A DNA stretch of 64,000 bases, taken from Candidatus Pelagibacter sp. IMCC9063 (lineage in GTDB: Bacteria > Pseudomonadota > Alphaproteobacteria > Pelagibacterales > Pelagibacteraceae). The notes beneath the pieces were generated by a model. It was given only the letters and a program-made list of their open reading frames with translations, was not told the DNA's origin and made no database searches. This document shows, piece by piece, positions 10,969 to 20,538 of this stretch; the first letter of the stretch is position 1, and each line of letters starts with the position of its first letter. The position numbers were made by a program, and so were the translations under genes. Location: positions 110,001 to 174,000 of the forward strand of contig NC_015380.1 in the NCBI RefSeq assembly GCF_000195085.1, written 5' to 3'.

Positions 10969-13572
10969 ATGTTGAAAAATTTAAATTTTCTAAAAAAAAT
11001 TTTTGGTTCCACCAACCAGCGAAAAATTTCTGCTTTAAACTCTACAGTTGAGCAGATCAATAAGTTGGAAGAGTCATTTATAAAACTATCTGACACAGAG
11101 CTAAAAAGTAAAACTAATGAATTCAAAAAAAGACTCCAAGACAAAGATACCCTCGATATAATTTTGCCTGAAGCTTTCGCAGCAGTTCGTGAGGCTAGTA
11201 AAAGAGTAATTGGTCAAAGACATTTTGATGTTCAGTTAATGGGTGGAATTATTCTACATCAAGGAAAAATTTCTGAGATGAAAACAGGTGAGGGGAAAAC
11301 GCTAGTTGCGACACTTCCTGTATATTTAAATAGTTTACAAGAAAAAGGAGTTCACGTTGTAACCGTAAATGACTACCTAGCAAAAAGAGATTCGGAATGG
11401 ATGGGTCAGATTTATCAGTTTTTAGGGTTAAGCGTTGGTTGTTTAACAGCAAATGTCCAAGACGAAGATAGGGAAAAAATTTACAATTGTGATGTAGTGT
11501 ATGGAACAAACAATGAGTTTGCTTTCGATTACTTGCGAGACAACATGAAGCTTTCTCTTGATGAGATGGTTCAAAGAGATTTTCATTACTGCATTGTAGA
11601 TGAAGTAGACAGCATTCTAATTGATGAAGCTAGAACTCCACTAATAATATCAGGTCCCTCTGAAACAGACTCTTCTAATTATTTTGTATGTAATAAGCTT
11701 GTTCAAGAACTAAAGGCAACTGATTACCAGGTTGATGAAAAAGATAAGAATATTAACTTAACAGACTCTGGCATCGATTCGGTTGAATCAAAACTTTCAA
11801 AGATGAAACTTTTACAAGGTAGTAACTTTTACGATCCTAGCAATTTATCTCTTGTTCATCATATTAACCAATCTCTTAAAGCGAATATTTTATTCATCAA
11901 AGACAAAGATTACATCTTAAGAGATAATCAAGTTCAAATTATTGATGAATTTACTGGAAGAGTGTTGGAGGGAAGAAGATATGGAGATGGATTACATCAG
12001 GCAATAGAAGCAAAAGAGGGAGTTCCTATTCAAAGTGAAAATCAAACTTTTGCATCTACTACCTACCAAAACTATTTTAGACTTTATAAAAAACTTGCAG
12101 GAATGACAGGTACCGCCATAACAGAAGCAGAAGAATTTTATGACATCTATAGACTGGATGTAGTTGAAGTTCCTACGAATGTAGTGATGTCTCGTAAAGA
12201 TTTAAATGATCAGATTTTTAGAACTGAGAAAGAAAAATTAAATGCAATTGTGCAAGATATTAAAGAAGCTCGTAATAATAAGCAGCCTGTTTTAGTGGGC
12301 ACAACTAGTATAGAAAAATCAGAAAAAATATCCAACATATTAAAACAAGAAGGGATTAAGCATAGTGTCCTTAATGCTAAGCAGCATGAAAAGGAGGCTG
12401 AAATTATTCAATTAGCTGGGTGTCCTGAATCAGTAACTATCGCAACAAATATGGCTGGAAGAGGAACCGACATTCAGTTGGGGGGAAATCTAGACGTTAG
12501 ATTAAAGAATGCAACTGATAACGAATCTGAAAAAAAATTACATAAACAAGATAAGGAGGCAGTCATCCAATCAGGGGGGCTGTTTGTAATAGGAACTGAA
12601 AGACATGAAAGCAGAAGAATAGATAATCAGCTAAGAGGTCGATCGGGAAGACAGGGAGATGCTGGAAAAACTATTTTTTATTTAAGTCTTGAAGACGACC
12701 TCATGAGGATTTTTGGATCAGAAAAAATTGACTATATGTTGCAAAAATTAGGATTTAAAGAGGGAGAGTCAATTGATCATCCTTGGATTAATAAAGCTCT
12801 TGAAAAAGCTCAACAAAAAGTTGAAGCAAGAAATTTTGATATTAGAAAAACTATTCTTCAATTTGATGACGTGATGAGTGACCAAAGAAGAGTTATCTAT
12901 GAACAAAGATTAGATGTTATGAAAACCGAAAATATTTACTCTATTGTAGATAATATTTTCAAAGAAATAATTGATAACATACTTTTGCAGAGCACTCATT
13001 TAGAAGAAGATAATGAAAGAAAAGAAAATATTAAAAATAAGATTGAAAGAGTGTGTGGAATTAGAATGTCCGATCTTGATTTTAAAAATTTTATTTCAAG
13101 TTCAAAACAAAAAAAAGTAGAGCTTTTAGAAAAAAATTTTAAGAGTAAAAGAGCATCAAGAATTGATAAAATAACAGAAATCAACAATCAGGATATTGAG
13201 AGAAAAATATTCTTACAAAACTTAGATTTTGAATGGAGAAATCACCTTCAATATTTAGAGCAGCTTAGGCAATCTGTTGGTTTAAGAGGGTATGGTCAAA
13301 AAAATCCTCTAGATGAATACAAAAGAGAAAGCTTTGGATTGTTTCAAAATCTATTAGATAAAATTAAAGAAAATCTAATACTTTTTTTATCAAACCTAGA
13401 AGTATCTTTAGATGAAACCAAAAATAAGAACGAACCTACCGATAAAGCATTAGAGCAAAATAAAATTGAAGGCTGTTTATTATCTAGTAATCCTAAAGAA
13501 AAAATTTCAAGGAATGAAAAGTGTCCTGCGACTGGAAAAAAATTCAAACATTGTTGTGGATCTTTAGTATAA
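10969..13572 (+). CDS. secA: Protein translocase subunit SecA
   Basis: SecA is the ATPase that drives preproteins through SecYEG. The chain has Walker A (MKTGEGKTLVATLP), the DEVDSILIDEARTPL Walker B region, the preprotein cross-linking domain and the second nucleotide fold (TNMAGRGTDI). Helical scaffold and wing domains follow. Length (867 aa) is typical. The C-terminal zinc-binding tail reads KCPATGKKFKHCC and so lacks one of the four expected ligands (usually CxC then CH or CC). It ends overlapping the converging accA gene by nine bases. Confidence 0.97.
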   Translation: MLKNLNFLKKIFGSTNQRKISALNSTVEQINKLEESFIKLSDTELKSKTNEFKKRLQDKDTLDIILPEAFAAVREASKRVIGQRHFDVQLMGGIILHQGKISEMKTGEGKTLVATLPVYLNSLQEKGVHVVTVNDYLAKRDSEWMGQIYQFLGLSVGCLTANVQDEDREKIYNCDVVYGTNNEFAFDYLRDNMKLSLDEMVQRDFHYCIVDEVDSILIDEARTPLIISGPSETDSSNYFVCNKLVQELKATDYQVDEKDKNINLTDSGIDSVESKLSKMKLLQGSNFYDPSNLSLVHHINQSLKANILFIKDKDYILRDNQVQIIDEFTGRVLEGRRYGDGLHQAIEAKEGVPIQSENQTFASTTYQNYFRLYKKLAGMTGTAITEAEEFYDIYRLDVVEVPTNVVMSRKDLNDQIFRTEKEKLNAIVQDIKEARNNKQPVLVGTTSIEKSEKISNILKQEGIKHSVLNAKQHEKEAEIIQLAGCPESVTIATNMAGRGTDIQLGGNLDVRLKNATDNESEKKLHKQDKEAVIQSGGLFVIGTERHESRRIDNQLRGRSGRQGDAGKTIFYLSLEDDLMRIFGSEKIDYMLQKLGFKEGESIDHPWINKALEKAQQKVEARNFDIRKTILQFDDVMSDQRRVIYEQRLDVMKTENIYSIVDNIFKEIIDNILLQSTHLEEDNERKENIKNKIERVCGIRMSDLDFKNFISSSKQKKVELLEKNFKSKRASRIDKITEINNQDIERKIFLQNLDFEWRNHLQYLEQLRQSVGLRGYGQKNPLDEYKRESFGLFQNLLDKIKENLILFLSNLEVSLDETKNKNEPTDKALEQNKIEGCLLSSNPKEKISRNEKCPATGKKFKHCCGSLV

Positions 13573-14649
13573 CCACCACATTATAGCAGCTACTAAAACC
13601 GAAGCTCCCAAAATAATAAATGCTTTTTTATTCTTAATAAAACTTTTTCTTGAGAAATACATTGCATTTTCGTGGTTAAATATATTAATTTCCTCTGGCA
13701 GCTTTGTACCAATGGATAGAAATTTATTTTTTCTTTCTTTAAGAATTTCATCTGCGCTTTTTCCAGAAAAGGACTTTAAATTTTCTACTAAACTTTGCTT
13801 GATGTGTATCGCGGCTTCTTTGGGGTTTCTGTGGGCTCCTCCAAGCGGCTCTTGTATAATCTCGTCTATTATCTGATGGCCTAATAAATTTTGTGCAGTT
13901 ATTTGCATAGATTCTGCTGCCTCTTTTGATTTAGATGCATCCTTCCATAAAATAGAAGCACATCCTTCTGGAGAAATGACTGAATAAATAGCATGCTCAA
14001 GCATCAAAACTTTATTGGAAGTAGCAAGTGCAATGGCACCGCCGGATCCACCCTCCCCAATCACTACCGATATAATTGGTTGTGAAACTGAAAGACAACA
14101 ATCAATAGACTTTGCTATTGCCTCCGCTTGACCTCTCTCTTCTGCTCCTTTTCCTGGATAAGCACCTGGAGTATCAATAAAAGTTATTACTGGAATCTTA
14201 AATTTTTCAGCTAATTTCATTAAACGAATGCATTTTCTGTAACCCTCTGGACGCATCATGCCAAAATTTCTTTTTAATCTACTTTCTGTATCACTTCCTT
14301 TTTCCTGACCCAAAACTAAAACGGATTGATTTTCTAACTTTGCAAAACCGGCGATGATAGCCTCATCCTCACCAAACAGCCGATCTCCTGAGATAGGCTG
14401 AAAATGTTCAAAAATATTTTCAATATAAAAATTCGACTTAGGTCTCTCACTATGTCTTGCAACTTTAGTTTTTTTCCATCCATCAAGACTTTGATAAATT
14501 ACACTCGTTTTTTTATCAATTTCGGACTGTGCTTTTTGTATTTCTTCATTATTTAAGGAAGACAGTCCCGTATTTTCAAAAGGATTTTTTAGATTCTCTA
14601 TGTTGGAATCTAGCTGCTCAAGCTCTTTTTCAAAGTCTAAATACTGCAT
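13564..14649 (-). CDS. accA: Acetyl-CoA carboxylase carboxyltransferase subunit alpha, with C-terminal membrane tail
   Basis: AccA forms the carboxyltransferase of acetyl-CoA carboxylase with AccD, giving malonyl-CoA for fatty-acid synthesis. The crotonase-like core is complete, with segments ITFIDTPGAYPGKGAEERGQ, VIGEGGSGGAIALA and SPEGCASILWKDA. The family usually ends near residue 318, but this protein has 361 residues. Its last 20 or so form a strongly hydrophobic helix (AFIILGASVLVAAIMWWLY) after a basic stretch (KSFIKNKK). The tail would anchor the subunit to the membrane if real, which is unusual for this cytosolic enzyme. Confidence 0.93.
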   Translation of the reverse strand: MQYLDFEKELEQLDSNIENLKNPFENTGLSSLNNEEIQKAQSEIDKKTSVIYQSLDGWKKTKVARHSERPKSNFYIENIFEHFQPISGDRLFGEDEAIIAGFAKLENQSVLVLGQEKGSDTESRLKRNFGMMRPEGYRKCIRLMKLAEKFKIPVITFIDTPGAYPGKGAEERGQAEAIAKSIDCCLSVSQPIISVVIGEGGSGGAIALATSNKVLMLEHAIYSVISPEGCASILWKDASKSKEAAESMQITAQNLLGHQIIDEIIQEPLGGAHRNPKEAAIHIKQSLVENLKSFSGKSADEILKERKNKFLSIGTKLPEEINIFNHENAMYFSRKSFIKNKKAFIILGASVLVAAIMWWLY

Positions 14650-14750
14650 TAATTAAATATAAGTTTTTATTATTGTATATACATGAAACAAAAATAACAA
14701 TTAATTGATACCTGTAATTAAATAGTATTAATTTTAATATCTTAAATAAA

Positions 14751-14779
14751 TTGACTTTTTGACTTTTTAGTCCATTTTA
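14751..14779 (+). promoter_or_regulatory. Putative glcB promoter close to the start codon
   Basis: A TTGACT box at 14751 is followed after 17 bases by ATTTTA at 14774-14779, and the glcB start codon is at 14792. This would give a leader of only a few bases. No Shine-Dalgarno sequence is visible before the start. The TTGACTTTT unit is repeated in tandem, so an alternative -35 is possible. No glycine-riboswitch-like sequence is apparent in the 142-base gap upstream of glcB. Confidence 0.3.
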
Positions 14780-14791
14780 GCCCTTCAAAAA

Positions 14792-16954
14792 ATGTCATCA
14801 AACTTTATTAACGTAGAAAAAACCAAAATTAACGAGGACCTATATAATTTTGTTAATAATGAAATTATTCCAGGCACTTCGATAGACAAAGATATTTTTT
14901 GGAAAGGCTTTGTTTCCTCTTCAAATGAATTGGCTAAAAAAAATAAGTCTCTCTTAAAAAAAAGAGCTGATCTTCAAAAGAGTGTGGACACTTGGCATGT
15001 TGATAATAAAGATAATTTTAGCCTTAAGTCGTACAAAATTTTTTTAAAAGAAATTGGCTACCTTGTTGATGAGCAGGAAGACTTTAAAATAGAAACTGCA
15101 AATGTTGATGATGAAATTTCTAAGATTGCAGGTCCTCAACTTGTTGTGCCTATTGACAATGCGAGGTATGCATTAAACGCAGCAAATGCAAGATGGGGTA
15201 GTCTTTACGATGCGCTGTATGGAACAGATGCAATCTCCGATGAGAATGGTTGTGAAAAATTAAAATCATACAATCCAAAAAGAGGGAAAAAAGTCATAGA
15301 CAGTGGAAGAGATTTTTTAAATCAAATTGCTCCCTTAGATAAAGGTAACTGGAAAGATGTTTCAGGATTTTTAATAGAAAATGGAAACTTAGCTATTCAT
15401 CTGTCTGATCAATCTAAAACGCAATTAAAAAATAAAGAAAAATTCATAGGTTATGTGGGAGAAAAAAATAAACCTAGTTCAATTCTATTAAAGAATAATT
15501 ATTTACATGTTGAGCTGCAAATAGATTCCCAACACATTATTGGGAAAGACGATCCATCTCATATTAGTGACATTGTTATTGAATCAGCAATATCAACTAT
15601 TATGGATTTAGAAGATTCTGTGGCTGCAGTAGACGCTGAAGATAAAATTAATTGCTACAGAAATTGGCTTGGAATCGCAAAAGGAACTCTTCAAGCTGAA
15701 ATGGAAAAGAACGGAAAAAAAATTATAAGAAAACTAAATTCGGATAGAAAATATTTAGATACAAATGACAATCCAATTAGCCTTCACGGCAGATCTTTAA
15801 TTTTGTTGAGAAATGTAGGTCATCTAATGACCAATCCATCGATTTTATTAGATGATGGATCTGAAATTCCAGAAGGAATATTGGATGCTTTCATAACTAC
15901 ACTTTGTGCACTTCATGATATGAAAAATAAGCTTAATTCAAGAGCTGGCTCTGTCTATATAGTTAAACCAAAAATGCATGGTCCAGAGGAAGTTGCTTTT
16001 GCAGATGAAATTTTTACTCACGTGGAAAAAGTTTTAAACTTAAAACCCAATACGGTAAAAATAGGAATTATGGATGAGGAAAGAAGAACTACTGTGAATT
16101 TGAAAGAATGTATTAGGCAGGCAAAAAAAAGAATTGCTTTTATTAATACTGGTTTTTTAGACAGAACTGGAGATGAAATGCATACCTCTTTTCAGGCAGG
16201 ACCAATGATTTTTAAAAGTGAAATGAAAAAATCTAAATGGCTGTTAGCTTACGAAAATTGGAATGTGGATATAGGATTAAGCTGTGGATTTTCAGGAAAA
16301 GCTCAGATTGGTAAAGGAATGTGGGCAATGCCCGATAGAATGAAAGACATGTTGGACCAAAAAGCAGGTCATCCTATTGCAGGAGCTAATTGTGCATGGG
16401 TCCCTTCCCCTACTGCTGCTACGTTACATGCCACCCACTATCATAAAATAAATGTTTTTGAGAGACAGCAAGAATTATCGTCAAGAGACAGGGCAAACAT
16501 AGATGATATTTTAAATATTCCTATGGCAGACAGGCCGAACTGGTCTAAGGAAGAGATTAATAAGGAAATTGAAAATAATGCTCAAGGTATTCTTGGCTAT
16601 GTAGTTAGATGGATTGATCAAGGTGTGGGATGTTCTAAAGTTCCAGATATTAATAATATCGGTTTAATGGAAGACAGAGCTACTTTGAGAATTTCCTCTC
16701 AACACATTGCTAACTGGTTGCATCACCAAATTTGCACAAAGGATAAAGTAATGGAAATAATGAAAAAAATGGCAAAAGTGGTTGATGAGCAAAACAATTC
16801 TGACAAACACTATGTTCCCATGGCACCTAATTTTGATCATTCTATAGCGTTTAAGGCAGCTTGTGATTTGGTGTTTAAAGGAATGGAACAGCCTTCAGGA
16901 TATACAGAGCCGGTCTTGCATCAAAGAAGACTAGAAAAAAAATTAGCTAACTAA
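14792..16954 (+). CDS. glcB: Malate synthase G
   Basis: This enzyme condenses glyoxylate with acetyl-CoA to malate and allows growth on glycolate, glyoxylate or C2 units. The full-length G-isoform (720 aa) is present. The catalytic barrel contains [11 protein letters not shown] and a later [13 protein letters not shown] segment. The [22 protein letters not shown] region and the C-terminal plug domain follow. It stands alone, converging on the gene for a 595-residue exported protein with a 12-base overlap. No isocitrate lyase gene is visible in the window. Confidence 0.97.
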   Translation: MSSNFINVEKTKINEDLYNFVNNEIIPGTSIDKDIFWKGFVSSSNELAKKNKSLLKKRADLQKSVDTWHVDNKDNFSLKSYKIFLKEIGYLVDEQEDFKIETANVDDEISKIAGPQLVVPIDNARYALNAANARWGSLYDALYGTDAISDENGCEKLKSYNPKRGKKVIDSGRDFLNQIAPLDKGNWKDVSGFLIENGNLAIHLSDQSKTQLKNKEKFIGYVGEKNKPSSILLKNNYLHVELQIDSQHIIGKDDPSHISDIVIESAISTIMDLEDSVAAVDAEDKINCYRNWLGIAKGTLQAEMEKNGKKIIRKLNSDRKYLDTNDNPISLHGRSLILLRNVGHLMTNPSILLDDGSEIPEGILDAFITTLCALHDMKNKLNSRAGSVYIVKPKMHGPEEVAFADEIFTHVEKVLNLKPNTVKIGIMDEERRTTVNLKECIRQAKKRIAFINTGFLDRTGDEMHTSFQAGPMIFKSEMKKSKWLLAYENWNVDIGLSCGFSGKAQIGKGMWAMPDRMKDMLDQKAGHPIAGANCAWVPSPTAATLHATHYHKINVFERQQELSSRDRANIDDILNIPMADRPNWSKEEINKEIENNAQGILGYVVRWIDQGVGCSKVPDINNIGLMEDRATLRISSQHIANWLHHQICTKDKVMEIMKKMAKVVDEQNNSDKHYVPMAPNFDHSIAFKAACDLVFKGMEQPSGYTEPVLHQRRLEKKLAN

Positions 16955-18730
16955 AAGCTCATACTTATTAAAATCATTTTTCAATAGATCAAGCCCCAAT
17001 CGATCAAATATCTTGTTTATTATTCTGAAATCTCTAACGTAATCTTTACTTTCCTTAAGGTTTTTAATTAATTTTAATAATTCTATTGTCGCCAAATCCA
17101 GCTGATTTTTTTCCAATAAATTATAAATTTTGTTAGGAATATAAATTTCTTCTGAGTTTAAAGATTTTTTCAATTCTCCAGGAAGTGAGATTTTTTTTTC
17201 AGACAACAAATAAATCATGGCAAGATCTTTTTCATTTAATTGATATTTATTTTTTGCCGTTAATTTAGAAAATTTATTTAAAATTTTTACTTTCTTTTTA
17301 TTTATTTTTTTTTCAGCTAATAAAGAAATTGCATCAGACGTGTGAAGATATGCATTGTTTGTCTCTACACTAGTAATTTTTTTATTACTATTTTCATTAT
17401 ATGTCTGAATTTTACTTAATAAATCTTTGCTTAAATATTTTTTATTAATGTTTTTAACTAATTGGAAATACAAAGCATTTGCAAGCGCAGGAGTTTTGTT
17501 TTGAATATAGTTTTTTTTGAGCTCTAGCATAAATGCTAATTTTTGCTCTGGATCTCGTGTTAAAAGAAGAGCCTGGTATAACAGGGCTCTTCCTTTGGAG
17601 GGATGATATTTTGAATAAGTTTCCAGCGGGCTAAGCAAATCATCAATTCCAAAAATTATTTTTTTATAAAAAGGAAGGAGCTTATCAATAGGAAAAATAT
17701 TTGCATCAGAACCACTTTCTAAAAATTTAATTAATTCAAATTCATCTTCGGTAGTATATCCAGATTCTAAAGTATTATTTTTATCAACAACTTTTTCTAC
17801 AAGGGGGCTTTTAAAAAAATACTTTTTTTTGTTTAAATTATTCTTAAAAATAGAATAACTAGGATCAAACTCAGGGTCAGATAGAATAGACAAGTGAATA
17901 TTCAGCAAGCTATCTGTATTTTCGATTCCCTTTTTAGACAGTAGCATTCCCTGCAAATAATTTATTTTTTGTACAAAAAAACTGTCTTTAAAACCAGCTT
18001 CTTTCATTAGCTCGAGTTGTGCTAATGCTTTTCTGTTTTCCTTTGCCTGAACTAAGCAAAAGACCTTAAACTTTTGTAGTTCAAAATTTGAGATCTCTGC
18101 ACCTAGCTGTGTAGCGTATTTGCAAGTTTTTTTAATTTCATAAGAAGCAAAGTTATCGTTAATTAAATAATTCAATAATTTTTCATTATTTAAAAGTAAA
18201 TTATTTTGATTGATGACCGAGTCTATCAAATCTATATCTTTTTGCTTAGCAAGAAAAAGGCTTATGAAGTTCAGATAAGCGATTCCCTTATCGTCAAATT
18301 CTAAAAGGTTAACTTTACTAAAAAAAATTTTTTTAATTATGTAATTTGTGGCAAAGCTATTTGGATTACTTAACAAATCTGACGAAAGACCTTGGAATAA
18401 CTTGCTGTCAATTCCAGACCAAAAATTCACTGGTATACCAGTTGTTGCAGGATCATAAATTCCAAAAATAACTTCGTTCGTTTCTTTTTTAATTTTCACT
18501 TCTTGAATACCAGAAGTGCCCAACTGTTGTTGGGATGTTGGATTAATTGTAGTCGGGGGTAATTCTTGCTGACTACCAAATTCAGAATCAGATTTAGATT
18601 CAATTTTTTTTATATTTTGGGACTGTTTCCAAATATCCTTTACGTCAGCTAAGGATGGTTGCAAAAATATAGGTATAAAGAATATGGTTAAAAAGATCGC
18701 TCTATTTAACAACTTCCAAAATTTTCTCAT
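16943..18730 (-). CDS. Exported protein of unknown function, helical repeat-like
   Basis: I do not recognise a family. The protein (595 aa) starts with a signal peptide (about residues 1-28, ending near QPSLAD). A Gln/Ser/Thr-rich linker (about 45-75) follows, then a long, Leu/Lys/Asn-rich, mostly helical region with many LL and KK pairs. This could be a TPR/SEL-like solenoid, but no clear repeat consensus is seen. It would act in the periplasm. Its start overlaps the end of a 50-residue membrane peptide gene, so the two are likely coupled. It neighbours the shikimate genes in opposite orientation. Confidence 0.75.
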   Translation of the reverse strand: MRKFWKLLNRAIFLTIFFIPIFLQPSLADVKDIWKQSQNIKKIESKSDSEFGSQQELPPTTINPTSQQQLGTSGIQEVKIKKETNEVIFGIYDPATTGIPVNFWSGIDSKLFQGLSSDLLSNPNSFATNYIIKKIFFSKVNLLEFDDKGIAYLNFISLFLAKQKDIDLIDSVINQNNLLLNNEKLLNYLINDNFASYEIKKTCKYATQLGAEISNFELQKFKVFCLVQAKENRKALAQLELMKEAGFKDSFFVQKINYLQGMLLSKKGIENTDSLLNIHLSILSDPEFDPSYSIFKNNLNKKKYFFKSPLVEKVVDKNNTLESGYTTEDEFELIKFLESGSDANIFPIDKLLPFYKKIIFGIDDLLSPLETYSKYHPSKGRALLYQALLLTRDPEQKLAFMLELKKNYIQNKTPALANALYFQLVKNINKKYLSKDLLSKIQTYNENSNKKITSVETNNAYLHTSDAISLLAEKKINKKKVKILNKFSKLTAKNKYQLNEKDLAMIYLLSEKKISLPGELKKSLNSEEIYIPNKIYNLLEKNQLDLATIELLKLIKNLKESKDYVRDFRIINKIFDRLGLDLLKNDFNKYELLVS

Positions 18731-18854
18731 TAGGTAATTTTTTTTCTACTTGTTTGGAAGGAGGCGAAATATCTAAAGAATTTACAAAAGTTATCGACCC
18801 AAGGATCAATGAAGTAAGTAAAATTACTTGCCAGAAGAGTTTATTTTTCAACAT
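18702..18854 (-). CDS. Small single-span membrane protein (50 aa), unknown
   Basis: The 50-codon frame starts MLKNKLFWQVILLTSLILGS and ends LEVVK. Residues about 7-25 form one hydrophobic helix after a basic N-terminus, followed by a short polar tail. Its last 29 bases overlap the start of the 595-residue exported protein in another frame, an arrangement typical of translationally coupled genes. No family is recognised. The alternative is a chance frame, but the hydrophobic pattern and position argue for a gene. Confidence 0.5.
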   Translation of the reverse strand: MLKNKLFWQVILLTSLILGSITFVNSLDISPPSKQVEKKLPNEKILEVVK

Positions 18855-18921
18855 TGGTAAATTTAGTATATAAAAATTTAAGTCTAAAATATGTTAATAA
18901 TTTATATAATAATAAATATCA

Positions 18922-20538
18922 ATGAATAATACCCTGGTTTTAACGGGAATGATGGGTTCAGGAAAAAGCTCTATAGGAAAAGAGCTGTCTAATATCCTAA
19001 GCTTAAAATTTTATGATACAGATTTAGAAATTGAAAAAATGTTAAATATGACAATTCCGGACATTTTTAAAAATAAGGGAGAAAACTACTTCAGAAAAAT
19101 TGAAGAAAAAATATGCATTGACTTGATTAATGGAGATGAGAAAGTAATAGCTCTTGGAGGAGGAGCTTTTTTAAACAAAAAAATTAGAGAAATTGTTTTA
19201 AAAAAATCTATATCAGTATGGATTGATGTTGATATTTCAACTATTGTAAAAAGAATGAAGATCTCTAAAAATATTCGTCCTATGCTAGATTACAAAGACC
19301 TGAAAGGTTCAATTACTAGTATTCTGGCGAAACGATCTCCTATTTATCAATTGGCTAATATCAAAATCAAAGCAACTAGCATAAGTAAAAAAAAAATTGC
19401 CAGTGAAATTAAAAAAAATATGAACTATCCAAAAAAAATTAATATTCGAACGGAGGGTGGTTCTTACCCAATACTTATAGGTAATAATATTTTAAAAAAT
19501 TTTAATAAAAATTATTTACAATTTTGCCCAAAATCAAAAAAAATTTTATTTATAACAAACACTAAAATTCCTAATAAGTATTTTTATAGCATTAAAAAAA
19601 TGCTCCCTAAAAAAAATGAGTGCTTTATTATTAATATTCCATCTGGAGAAAAAAATAAGAATTTACTAGAAGTTAACAAAATCTTAAATTTTTTAACGAT
19701 CCATAATTTTGATCGAAATGATAGTGTGGCTGCTTTAGGAGGTGGTGTTGTAGGAGACACAGCTGGATTTGCTGCTAGTATTTTTAAAAGAGGAATAAAT
19801 TTTATTCAGGTTCCTACTACTCTTTTATCACAAGTGGATTCTTCTGTTGGCGGCAAAACTGGGGTAAATAATAGTTATGGCAAAAATTTGATTGGGACTT
19901 TCTATCATCCTAAGTTTGTATTAATCGATATAGCAGTTCTTGGCTCACTACCCAAGAGAGAGATGGTATCTGGTTTTGCTGAAATTTTAAAATACTCACT
20001 TATTATGAATAAAAAGTTTTTTTTATGGTTATGCAAAGAAGGGGCAAATATTATTAACCGAAGCAATACCCTGTCGATATTAAAGGCTATTGAGATCAGT
20101 TGCAAAAGCAAATCTATTATTGTGGGTAAAGATGAAAAAGAAAAAGGTCTTAGAGCAATATTAAATTTTGGTCATACCTTTGGACATGCATTGGAATCTC
20201 ATTTAAAATATTCAAACAAACTAAACCATGGTGAAGCAGTAATTATTGGGATGATGGCAGCATCAACAATTTCTCATAAGAAAAATTTTTTAAAAAATCA
20301 AGAACTACAAGCTATAAAAGATTTATACCAAAGGTTAAGTCTAAATGATTCTTTTAAGAGGTATATACAAAATAATCAGCTAAATAATTTCTTTAAAATT
20401 ATGAAAAAAGATAAAAAAAATAACTCAAAAAATATTAATTTAATATTATTAAAAAGAATTGGAAAAGCATTTATTTACAAAACTACTCTAGAAAAAACAC
20501 TAATGCCATTTGTGAAAAATGAACTGAAGAATGCTTGA
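18922..20538 (+). CDS. aroKB: Bifunctional shikimate kinase / 3-dehydroquinate synthase (AroK-AroB fusion)
   Basis: Two shikimate-pathway enzymes are fused in one 538-residue chain. Residues about 1-170 are shikimate kinase, with Walker A GMMGSGKSS and the shikimate-binding GGGAF segment. Residues about 175-538 are dehydroquinate synthase, with GGGVVGDTAGF, QVDSSVGGKTGVN, AEILKYSLI and the metal ligands of NFGHTFGHALE. In most bacteria the two genes are adjacent but separate. There is no stop or frameshift between the parts. It overlaps the next gene by eight bases. Confidence 0.95.
   Translation: MNNTLVLTGMMGSGKSSIGKELSNILSLKFYDTDLEIEKMLNMTIPDIFKNKGENYFRKIEEKICIDLINGDEKVIALGGGAFLNKKIREIVLKKSISVWIDVDISTIVKRMKISKNIRPMLDYKDLKGSITSILAKRSPIYQLANIKIKATSISKKKIASEIKKNMNYPKKINIRTEGGSYPILIGNNILKNFNKNYLQFCPKSKKILFITNTKIPNKYFYSIKKMLPKKNECFIINIPSGEKNKNLLEVNKILNFLTIHNFDRNDSVAALGGGVVGDTAGFAASIFKRGINFIQVPTTLLSQVDSSVGGKTGVNNSYGKNLIGTFYHPKFVLIDIAVLGSLPKREMVSGFAEILKYSLIMNKKFFLWLCKEGANIINRSNTLSILKAIEISCKSKSIIVGKDEKEKGLRAILNFGHTFGHALESHLKYSNKLNHGEAVIIGMMAASTISHKKNFLKNQELQAIKDLYQRLSLNDSFKRYIQNNQLNNFFKIMKKDKKNNSKNINLILLKRIGKAFIYKTTLEKTLMPFVKNELKNA

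Noticed and set aside
14650-14791. Glycine riboswitch before malate synthase
   Set aside because: The gap is AT-rich with no conserved glycine-aptamer core that I can recognise.
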